This document shows, piece by piece, positions 1-5,261 of a stretch of DNA of 6,986 bases. The position numbers were made by a program, and so were the translations under genes. The notes under the pieces are model-generated. The model searched no databases and was not told the DNA's origin. It worked only from the letters and a program-made list of their open reading frames with translations. Source of the DNA: Oxalobacteraceae bacterium (lineage in GTDB: Bacteria; Pseudomonadota; Gammaproteobacteria; Burkholderiales; Burkholderiaceae_D); assembly GCA_027485535.1 (NCBI GenBank), contig JAIXQV010000176.1:1-6986 (forward strand). The letters are read 5' to 3'. The stretch's first letter is position 1. Every line of letters starts with the position of its first letter.

Positions 1-18
1 GCTCTTCCTTTCAGCCAT
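1..18 (-). CDS. pufB: LH1 light-harvesting beta polypeptide, first six codons
   Basis: Only MAERKS is visible before the window ends. This matches the usual start of PufB, the short single-span membrane polypeptide that binds bacteriochlorophyll and carotenoid in the LH1 ring around the reaction centre (family N-termini of the type MA-[ED]-RKS-LSGLT). The call rests on these six residues, the strong AAGGAG site and the position directly after bchZ, where pufB (or pufQ, then pufB) is found in purple bacteria. pufA, pufL and pufM are expected beyond base 1. Confidence 0.8.
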
Positions 19-133
19 GAGAACGCTCCTTACTGATGGCCTTGCGGCCAGTGGTGCGTAAAGCCCCGCAACCTTGGGCGGCCGCAGCGAACTGCCACGA
101 CATCCTGTGAATCAACTGTGTAGCGGGCTTCAT
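11..133 (-). CDS. Possible 40-residue leader peptide between bchZ and pufB
   Basis: Unrecognised small ORF: MKPATQLIHRMSWQ at the start and a basic C-terminus ending KERSHG, 40 residues in all. It has the same signals as the real genes around it: GGAGG (bases 142-138) four bases before the ATG, and a four-base ATGA overlap with the bchZ stop. Its TGA stop (13-11) falls eight bases inside pufB in another frame. A ribosome reading it would cross the hairpin and the pufB ribosome binding site and stop beside the pufB ATG. It occupies the place where Rhodobacter carries pufQ, but it is about half that length, has no clear membrane segment (only a short AAAA patch at 16-19) and shows no PufQ likeness that I can see. 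Only translation signals support it; the peptide may have no function of its own, or the ORF may be chance. Confidence 0.4.
   Translation of the reverse strand: MKPATQLIHRMSWQFAAAAQGCGALRTTGRKAISKERSHG
26..31 (-). promoter_or_regulatory. pufB ribosome binding site
   Basis: AAGGAG on the minus strand lies seven bases before the pufB ATG, a near-ideal sequence and spacing. This suits a gene whose product is needed in large molar excess over the pigment-synthesis enzymes encoded upstream. Confidence 0.8.
32..52 (-). other. GNRA-capped RNA hairpin upstream of pufB
   Basis: In the transcript GGCC-GCAA-GGCC (bases 49-38) forms a four-pair GC stem closed by a GCAA tetraloop of the stable GNRA class. 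ACT and AGT on the outer flanks (52-50 and 34-32) can extend it across a three-base ATC bulge. It ends directly before the pufB ribosome binding site (31-26). There is no U-run, so it is not an intrinsic terminator. It could shield the 5' end of a processed pufBA message or tune access to the ribosome binding site; both are inference. Confidence 0.5.
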
Positions 134-1596
134 GCAGCCTCCCCGATACGCAGCGACTCTCTAGCTCTTGCAACACGCTCGACGCTCACGCAGTCCTCAC
201 CGGCACGACGAGCATCGCGTTCAGCGCGATCACGTATTTGTTTAGCGGCCGAGATCTGAACCAGCACAGGTTCAGCAGCGACCAATTTATTCAGCAATTC
301 ACGTGCAGCGTCATCCCATGCGGCTTGCGCACGTACCGGTGTCGGGTCGACGCGATCCATCTCGGTGCCCAAGGGCAGGATGTTGAACAGCGCATCAAAC
401 AGACAGTTGCAGAATTCTTGAATCAGATAAGTAGCACCGGAATAGCCCATGAAGGGTGTGCCGAGGTGCCGACGAATAATCGCGCCGGGGAATGAAGCGG
501 TAATGAAGCTAGGCTTCATGGGCGAGGCGGAACCCGCTTCAGCCAGATACATACGCTCGTTATAGCTGCCGTACATCACGAGTGGCGGCTTCTCACGTAC
601 GAGCTGGCGAATCGATTCGTTATCTGTCTTCTCGCCCGGCTTGCGCGCTACCGAAAAATTGCATGGCAAGCCCATCTCTTCTTCGAAGAAATGACGAACA
701 CCACGCGCATAGGTTTCATTCGCGACGATGGCAAAGCTGGCGGTACCAAAGAAATCTTGCGTCACCGAGCGCCACAAATCCCAGATGGGTTTGATCGTGG
801 TGTGCTTCTCGCGCTCGATGAAAGGCTCAGGATCGAGGTGCAGCAACTCGCCCAGCGTGCGCAGGAATTTTGTCGTGCTGTGAAGGCCGATCGGTGCTTG
901 CAGATACGGACGCTCGAGCGCCTCGCATAACAAACGGCCGAATTCGCGATACATACAGATGTTGACATCGGCATCTGCCAGATTCTGAACATCCGCCAAG
1001 TGACTACCCAGCGGGAACACCATGTTCACTTCAGCACCAATACCTTCAACCAAGCGACGGATCTCTGCCAGATCGCTCGGCATGTTGAAGGTGCCATAGC
1101 AAGGGCCGATGATATTGACACGCGGTTTTTCACCCGGCTCACGCTGATCAAACGGCTTACGCTCTGGCACATGGCGCAGACCATACTCATGCCACAGCCA
1201 CAGCATGGCGCGATTGGCGCACTGCCACTGATCTTCATCGATCGTACGCGGCAGGAAGCGCAAGATACTAGTGCCTTCAGGCGTGACACCACCACCGATC
1301 ATTTCGGCGATAGAACCGGTCACCACCACTGCAGGTAAATCTGGATCGAGCGCACCATGGGCACGCTTCATCGCACCCTCGGTACCCTCGCGGCCCAGTT
1401 GTTCTTCTGCCAGACCGGTGACAACAATCGGCAGTTCATGCGGTGGCAGCGCATCGGTGTAGTGCAGTACCGAGGTCACCGGCAGGTTTTCGCAACCGAC
1501 CGGGCCGTCGATGATGACTTGCAAGCCCTTGACCGCGGTGAAGACATACACCGCGCCCCAGTAGCCACCTGCGCGATCGTGGTCGATGATGTTCAT
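130..1596 (-). CDS. bchZ: Chlorophyllide a oxidoreductase, subunit BchZ
   Basis: NifK/BchB-like subunit that pairs with BchY to form the catalytic component of COR. The protein has 488 residues, the usual size (about 490). The N-terminus MNIIDHDRAGGYWGAVYVFTA is characteristic, and Cys35 in DGPVGCENLP is the single BchZ ligand to the [4Fe-4S] cluster shared with BchY Cys62, Cys87 and Cys145. Other recognisable stretches are NIIGPCYGTFNMPSDL (161-176), FPLGSHLADV (194-203) and PFMGYSGATYLIQE (381-394). Residues about 427-478 (WDDAARELL ... AERDARRAG ... VERVARA) resemble the small C-terminal helical domain (PCP_red type) also found in BchB. The ATG at 1596 overlaps the bchY stop and has a strong GGAGGAG site. 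Its TGA overlaps the ATG of the following small ORF. A puf promoter could lie within the 3' part of this gene, as in Rhodobacter, but I cannot point to convincing -35/-10 boxes there. Confidence 0.96.
   Translation of the reverse strand: MNIIDHDRAGGYWGAVYVFTAVKGLQVIIDGPVGCENLPVTSVLHYTDALPPHELPIVVTGLAEEQLGREGTEGAMKRAHGALDPDLPAVVVTGSIAEMIGGGVTPEGTSILRFLPRTIDEDQWQCANRAMLWLWHEYGLRHVPERKPFDQREPGEKPRVNIIGPCYGTFNMPSDLAEIRRLVEGIGAEVNMVFPLGSHLADVQNLADADVNICMYREFGRLLCEALERPYLQAPIGLHSTTKFLRTLGELLHLDPEPFIEREKHTTIKPIWDLWRSVTQDFFGTASFAIVANETYARGVRHFFEEEMGLPCNFSVARKPGEKTDNESIRQLVREKPPLVMYGSYNERMYLAEAGSASPMKPSFITASFPGAIIRRHLGTPFMGYSGATYLIQEFCNCLFDALFNILPLGTEMDRVDPTPVRAQAAWDDAARELLNKLVAAEPVLVQISAAKQIRDRAERDARRAGEDCVSVERVARARESLRIGEAA
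138..142 (-). promoter_or_regulatory. Shine-Dalgarno sequence for the small ORF after bchZ
   Basis: GGAGG on the minus strand, within a longer GGGGAGG run, lies four bases before the ATG at 133-131 and inside the last codons of bchZ. The spacing is slightly short but usable. It is the main reason for treating the 40-codon frame as potentially translated. Confidence 0.45.
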
Positions 1597-3122
1597 ACCA
1601 TCTCCTCCGCCTTGCGTTTTTTCGCAGCTTTCTCAAGCCGACGCCGCGTCTCTACGCGAAACTCAGGGCGCTCGACAGGTTTGTCTTCCCAGACACCGGC
1701 ACGATCACCGTCGCCGGCATCGCCGAAGAAAGCCTTCATATCGTCCATGCGGGTGCGGTTCTTGATCGCTGCGTTGATCACGGTGGCGAGTGAACCCGCA
1801 CCGGCCACACCCATCAAGGGACGGGCAGAAATCAGATTCGTGAAATACAGCGATGGCAGTGACATCTGCTTGGCTGCTTGCACCACGGGCGTGGTACCGA
1901 TCGCGAGATCGGGTTTGTATTCATTGACTGCGGCAATGTCTTGCTCGAGCGAGGCGCGGTACTGGACCTGTACGCCCTTGGCTTCCAGCCATGCACGATC
2001 GACTTCGCTAGCTGCCGTCTGCGGGCACGCTGTACCGACGTAACGCAGATCAGCGCCACTCTCGACCAACAAGCGCCCGACCAGCAACTCCGAGCCTTCG
2101 TAACCGGATAGGGTGATACGACCATCAATACGAGTGGCTGACAGCGCGCCCCTGATAGCGGGCAAGAAGCGGTTCTTTGCAGCGTCGATCATGCGCTGCT
2201 CGACATTGCAGGCATCACCAATAGCTTGCAGCCAAGCCTCGGTTCCGTCATGGCCGACTGGCGCTGAGCCAACCGAGCCACGCCCTGCGGCTTCGAACTC
2301 GCGCAGGCTGGCGGTGTAAAACGGATGGATCGCCGCCACCGCAGCGCAATCAAGCGCAGCGTATAACTCGCGCCACTCGCGGGTCGGTACAACGGGTCCT
2401 GCAGCCAGCCCCAGCATCTCCAGCATGCCGCCGATGATCATGGGATCAGCGGGGAACATCTCTCCCATCAGTGTGACGGTCGGCTTGTCGCTGATACCAG
2501 AGCGCGGAGCGGCCACAGGTCCTGCCGCGATCTCGCTACGTGCATATTTCAGCATCGCAGCGGACAGTACGTCTTTCGCCTCGGCGTGCGTTGGCACACC
2601 AAAACCAGGTACATCAATTCCAATCACGCGCACGCCATTGATCTCTTTCGGGAGAATTTGCAATGGCACACCAGAGGCGGTGGGTACGCAGAGATTGATG
2701 ACGACAATCGCGTCATATGAATCCGGATTTGCCTGTTCATGCACCGCGTCGCGAATATCTTCAAACAACTTGCCGGTGACCAGAGTCTCGGAATTAAATG
2801 GTACGTAGCCCACACTGCGGCGCGCACCATAAAAATGTGAAGTAAAGGTCAGGCCGTACACGCAACAGGCCGAGCCCGACAAGATGGTCGCCGTGCGGCG
2901 CATACGCAAGCCGACGCGCAATGAACCAAATGCGGGACACATGCTCTGCGGCTGATCATGCGGACCTTTGGGGTAATCGGCAGCGTAGCGATCCAGCACA
3001 CCCGCCTTACCTGCGGCGCGTGCTGCTGCCTCAAGCTGCTCTTTACCCGCGTGGCAGCCAACGCCATCGCCTTCAAGCGCGGCGGGGTTACTCACAATCG
3101 GGATTACGGTGCGCTGGTCCAT
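1593..3122 (-). CDS. bchY: Chlorophyllide a oxidoreductase, subunit BchY
   Basis: NifD-like subunit of the catalytic BchY2Z2 component of COR, which receives electrons from BchX and reduces ring B of chlorophyllide a to form the bacteriochlorin. The protein has 509 residues from the chosen ATG. Cys62 (QSMCPAFG), Cys87 (SACCVYG) and Cys145 (NLCVPTASG) occupy exactly the positions I recall for the three BchY ligands of the catalytic [4Fe-4S] cluster in Roseobacter COR. The agreement in numbering supports this start, where MDQRTVIPIV begins, over the frame opening 16 codons earlier at 3170. Other conserved-looking stretches are GVPTHAEAKD, GEMFPADPMIIGGML and GTACPQT. The C-terminus ends in a highly charged, lysine- and arginine-rich tail (about 475-509). 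GAGG lies nine bases before the ATG and four bases separate it from the bchX stop. Its TGA overlaps the bchZ ATG (ATGA). Confidence 0.96.
   Translation of the reverse strand: MDQRTVIPIVSNPAALEGDGVGCHAGKEQLEAAARAAGKAGVLDRYAADYPKGPHDQPQSMCPAFGSLRVGLRMRRTATILSGSACCVYGLTFTSHFYGARRSVGYVPFNSETLVTGKLFEDIRDAVHEQANPDSYDAIVVINLCVPTASGVPLQILPKEINGVRVIGIDVPGFGVPTHAEAKDVLSAAMLKYARSEIAAGPVAAPRSGISDKPTVTLMGEMFPADPMIIGGMLEMLGLAAGPVVPTREWRELYAALDCAAVAAIHPFYTASLREFEAAGRGSVGSAPVGHDGTEAWLQAIGDACNVEQRMIDAAKNRFLPAIRGALSATRIDGRITLSGYEGSELLVGRLLVESGADLRYVGTACPQTAASEVDRAWLEAKGVQVQYRASLEQDIAAVNEYKPDLAIGTTPVVQAAKQMSLPSLYFTNLISARPLMGVAGAGSLATVINAAIKNRTRMDDMKAFFGDAGDGDRAGVWEDKPVERPEFRVETRRRLEKAAKKRKAEEMV
1602..1608 (-). 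promoter_or_regulatory. Strong ribosome binding site of bchZ inside the end of bchY
   Basis: GGAGGAG on the minus strand lies five bases before the bchZ ATG and encodes the last residues of BchY at the same time. Together with the ATGA overlap it suggests that the two subunits of the BchYZ heterotetramer are made in step, by termination-reinitiation plus direct initiation. Confidence 0.75.
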
Positions 3123-3126
3123 TCGA

Positions 3127-4143
3127 TTAGACCTCGTCGTAGATAACTTCAAGTGAAGGCTTGACGACAATGTCGCGGCCCATCATGTCGGCATTGGTTG
3201 CCGGTTGCAGCACGACATTGCGGCCGACAGCGTCGGCAGCGAACAGCCCGAGTAGCGCTTCCTGCGTCATTGGCTTGGGGCGCACCGGCGGCGCATCGGC
3301 CACGTTTTGTGCGAGCGTCGCGAACAAGTCGCCCCACTGACCATCAGGACGTCCGATGATTTCGTAGTTGGCGCTCTTGCGGCGAATGTCTTCGTTCGCA
3401 GGAATCGCAGACAGCACCGGTATGCCGGCTTCTTTCGCGAATGCCTGCGCTTCGCCGGTACCGTCATCCTTGTTGATCACCATGCCGGCGACGCCGACAT
3501 TGCCGCCGAGTTTGCGGAAGTATTCAACCGCTGAGCAGACGTTATTGGCGACGTAGAGTGATTGCAGGTCGTTACTACCCACCACAATCACCTTCTGGCA
3601 CATATCGCGTGCGATCGGCAAACCAAAGCCGCCGCAGACCACATCACCCAGAAAATCCAGCAGCACGTAGTCGAAGCCCCAGTCATGGAAGCCGAGTTTT
3701 TCGAGCAGTTCGAAGCCGTGAATGATGCCGCGTCCACCGCAGCCACGACCCACCTCCGGTCCACCAAGCTCCATCGCGTAAACACCATCGCGCTTGAAGC
3801 AGACATCTCCGATTTCAACCGGCTCGCCGGCGAGTTTTTTCTTTGAAGAGGTTTCGATAATGGTCGGGCAGGCGCGACCGCCGAACAGTAGCGATGTGGT
3901 ATCGCTCTTCGGATCGCAACCGATCAGCAGCACTTTCTTGCCTTGCTGCGCCATCATGTAGGAGAGGTTGGAGAGCGTGAAGCTCTTACCAATGCCGCCC
4001 TTACCGTAGATCGCGATGATTTGAGTCTCTTTCTTCACCTCGCCGGTATGCACCGGGGTCTGCTCAACCGCAGCTTCGGCGCGTAGACGCTCTTTCTGCA
4101 TGAAGTGTACGGGTGCTGCCTGTTGCTCGTTAGGCTGGCTCAT
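3127..4143 (-). CDS. bchX: Chlorophyllide a oxidoreductase, iron-sulfur ATPase subunit BchX
   Basis: NifH-like reductase component of chlorophyllide a oxidoreductase (COR). As a homodimer it hydrolyses ATP and passes electrons from its [4Fe-4S] cluster to the BchYZ catalytic component, which reduces the C7=C8 bond of ring B. The protein has 338 residues. It shows a P-loop GKGGIGKS at 47-54, a switch-I-like DPKSDTT at 77-83, and the two cluster cysteines expected per subunit, C135 in GRGCGGRG and C170 in DFLGDVVCGGFG (switch II). About 45 residues precede the P-loop, a longer lead than in NifH, as is usual for BchX. The context with bchYZ and the sequence VVCGGFGLP favour BchX over BchL. The start at 4143 overlaps the bchC stop and has GGAG nine bases upstream. 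An open frame runs back to 4272 inside bchC but lacks family similarity and was not used. The TAA stop is four bases before the bchY ATG. Confidence 0.96.
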   Translation of the reverse strand: MSQPNEQQAAPVHFMQKERLRAEAAVEQTPVHTGEVKKETQIIAIYGKGGIGKSFTLSNLSYMMAQQGKKVLLIGCDPKSDTTSLLFGGRACPTIIETSSKKKLAGEPVEIGDVCFKRDGVYAMELGGPEVGRGCGGRGIIHGFELLEKLGFHDWGFDYVLLDFLGDVVCGGFGLPIARDMCQKVIVVGSNDLQSLYVANNVCSAVEYFRKLGGNVGVAGMVINKDDGTGEAQAFAKEAGIPVLSAIPANEDIRRKSANYEIIGRPDGQWGDLFATLAQNVADAPPVRPKPMTQEALLGLFAADAVGRNVVLQPATNADMMGRDIVVKPSLEVIYDEV

Positions 4144-5084
4144 TGCTTTTGTCTCCAGTCGAGAATCATCTTCAAACAGCTTGGGTCGTTGAAAGCGGTG
4201 CGGTAGGCTTCTTCTGCCTGCGCCGGATGACTGCGGTGCGTGATGAGTCCTTCCAGCGAAAGCCGTCCGCACTCCACCAGATCGCGTACGGCGATTAACT
4301 CAGCAGGCTTCCATTGCGCAGCGACACGAATCCGTACCTCGCGCATGAAAGCCGGCGGGAAAGAAAAACTCATCGGCTCATCGTAAAAACCGGCCAGCAC
4401 AATCTCTGCATTCGGCGCGGCGCGAGCGATCAATTGATCGAGAATCTGCGGATCACCGCTCACGTCACAGATGCAGCGATAGTTAGAACGTGTGTCCTCA
4501 GTTGGATCAACGACGTCGTATCCCACCGCGCCTTCGCGCCGTGCAGGGTTGGTCTCCCAGACCACTGGCTTAGAACCACTCTCGACTGCAATCCGAGCCA
4601 TCATCCGCCCGAGTACACCGTGGCCAACAATCAGTTCGGGCTGCGTTGTACTCGCTGCAGAGAAAGCGTGATACGCAGTCGCACCCAGCGCCAGCAACGT
4701 GCCGCGCTCACCTAATGACTCTGAAATTCTTAACGCGCGTAGCGCCGGTATCACGACACGAGACGCCGCACCACCGAACAAGCCGCGCACCTCGCCGTAG
4801 CAGGCCGCACCCGGTACAAACACCATCTCGCCGATTGCATAGTTGGTGCTCTTGCCCGCCTGCACCACCCGACCAACGGATTCGTAGCCGGGTACCAGCG
4901 GGTAGCCCATGCCCGGAAAAATCGGCATACGACCCGAGTACAGCAACTTCTCGGTGCCTGTCGAGATACCCGACCAGCAGGTCTCGACCACCAGATCGTT
5001 ATCCGTCGGCGTTGCCAACGGCAGCTCACGCAAATGCAGCTGCATCGGTCTTTCAACCACAACTGCCACTGCGTGTTCGCTCAT
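4140..5084 (-). CDS. bchC: 3-hydroxyethyl bacteriochlorophyllide a dehydrogenase BchC
   Basis: Medium-chain dehydrogenase/reductase that oxidises the C3 1-hydroxyethyl group of the (bacterio)chlorin to the 3-acetyl group typical of bacteriochlorophyll a. The protein is 314 residues from the start with the AGGGGA site, close to the usual 310-320; a reading from 5108 would add eight residues without ribosome-binding support. Visible family features are CWSGISTGTEKLLYSGRMP (36-54), GYESVG at 66-71 (the MDR GHExxG position with Tyr in place of His), a Rossmann nucleotide-binding turn GHGVLGR at 154-160, and CDVSG at 206-210. The lack of the usual zinc-binding His in GHE is consistent with the BchC branch. 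It is the first gene after the promoter region, and its TGA overlaps the bchX ATG by four bases (ATGA), which points to translational coupling with the enzyme of the neighbouring pathway step. Confidence 0.94.
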   Translation of the reverse strand: MSEHAVAVVVERPMQLHLRELPLATPTDNDLVVETCWSGISTGTEKLLYSGRMPIFPGMGYPLVPGYESVGRVVQAGKSTNYAIGEMVFVPGAACYGEVRGLFGGAASRVVIPALRALRISESLGERGTLLALGATAYHAFSAASTTQPELIVGHGVLGRMMARIAVESGSKPVVWETNPARREGAVGYDVVDPTEDTRSNYRCICDVSGDPQILDQLIARAAPNAEIVLAGFYDEPMSFSFPPAFMREVRIRVAAQWKPAELIAVRDLVECGRLSLEGLITHRSHPAQAEEAYRTAFNDPSCLKMILDWRQKQ

Positions 5085-5089
5085 CAATG

Positions 5090-5095
5090 TCCCCT
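5090..5095 (-). promoter_or_regulatory. Ribosome binding site that fixes the bchC start
   Basis: AGGGGA on the minus strand ends five bases before the ATG at 5084-5082. The only in-frame ATG further upstream, at 5108-5106, has no purine-rich stretch before it. This site therefore supports the shorter, 314-residue form of BchC. Confidence 0.75.
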
Positions 5096-5167
5096 GGTTT
5101 AACTGCATTCGGCGGCTGTCTGGATCAGGCCATCGGAACTAGCCCGCAACCCACTCCGCCTTGATGA

Positions 5168-5185
5168 CGTATTCTTTCCGTTACA
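5168..5185. promoter_or_regulatory. PpsR/CrtJ-type operator 2, covering the -10 box
   Basis: The minus strand reads TGTAACGGAAAGAATACG, that is TGT-N12-ACG, again one base from TGT-N12-ACA. It contains the predicted -10 hexamer AAGAAT. It is separated from operator 1 by exactly 8 bp (bases 5186-5193), the spacing reported for cooperative CrtJ binding at the Rhodobacter bchC promoter. Taken alone a one-mismatch site would be weak evidence. The exact spacing to its partner and the overlap with the promoter are what make the call. Confidence 0.73.
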
Positions 5186-5199
5186 TTGCCGTGTGTCAA
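5171..5199 (-). promoter_or_regulatory. Sigma70-type promoter of bchC
   Basis: On the minus strand a perfect TTGACA (bases 5199-5194) is followed by a 17-base spacer and AAGAAT (bases 5176-5171), which matches four of six positions of the -10 consensus. Transcription would start near 5164. It lies in the only long gap between the carotenoid and bacteriochlorophyll genes, where bchC promoters are found in other purple bacteria. Two PpsR/CrtJ-type sites cover the -35 and the -10 boxes respectively, so repression by blocking RNA polymerase under aerobic conditions is the expected regulation. The start point is predicted, not measured. Confidence 0.78.
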
Positions 5200-5211
5200 C
5201 TTTTATTTACG
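5194..5211. promoter_or_regulatory. PpsR/CrtJ-type operator 1, overlapping the -35 box
   Basis: The plus strand reads TGTCAACTTTTATTTACG, that is TGT-N12-ACG, one base away from the PpsR/CrtJ consensus TGT-N12-ACA. The six outer bases on each side (TGTCAA / TTTACG) also keep much of the expected dyad symmetry. The half-site nearest the linker contains the TTGACA -35 box when read on the minus strand, so bound repressor would cover it. PpsR/CrtJ represses bacteriochlorophyll, carotenoid and light-harvesting genes aerobically. No ppsR gene is inside the window. Confidence 0.75.
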
Positions 5212-5261
5212 CTTTTACAGCCGCCCACACGCCAGTCCCAACAAAAATTGCTGCTGAATTG

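Larger units (their letters stand above)
5085..5261 (-). other. crtF-bchC intergenic region (bchC promoter and leader)
   Basis: This 177-base gap is the only sizeable non-coding stretch in the window. Its centre is AT-rich (about 5194-5220) compared with the flanking genes. It contains the bchC promoter and two PpsR/CrtJ-type palindromes, listed separately, followed by an untranslated leader of roughly 80 bases if transcription begins near 5164. I see no GC-rich hairpin with a U-run after crtF, only a weak AATT/AATT pairing near 5240-5260. Transcripts starting upstream of crtE are therefore expected to read into bchC, as in the known crtEF-bchCXYZ-puf superoperons. Confidence 0.8.

Noticed and set aside
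457..474. TGT-N12-ACG match inside bchZ as a further PpsR site, possibly for a puf promoter
   Set aside because: It is an isolated match with little flanking symmetry, no partner site at 8 bp and no promoter boxes nearby; expected by chance over this length.
1357..2043. A 228-codon open frame on the plus strand across the bchY-bchZ junction
   Set aside because: It lies entirely antisense to two well-supported genes, has no recognisable domain or ribosome binding site, and long antisense frames are common in GC-rich coding DNA.
3123..3170. BchY start 16 codons upstream at 3170
   Set aside because: It would overlap bchX and shift the cluster cysteines off the reference numbering; the ATG at 3122 fits both spacing and numbering.
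4144..4272. N-terminal extension of bchX by 43 residues into bchC
   Set aside because: The extra residues are out-of-frame translation of bchC. The ATG at 4143 has an ATGA overlap and an upstream GGAG, and gives the normal BchX length.
5085..5108. BchC start at the upstream ATG 5108-5106
   Set aside because: No Shine-Dalgarno sequence precedes it, while the ATG at 5084 has AGGGGA at good spacing and yields the usual length.
5125..5133. Two-codon mini-ORF (Met-Ala-stop) in the bchC leader on the minus strand
   Set aside because: It has no convincing ribosome binding site, and such minimal frames occur often by chance.
5240..5261. Weak AATT/AATT pairing followed by a short T-run after crtF as a terminator
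   Set aside because: The stem is only four AT pairs and would not be stable enough to end transcription.
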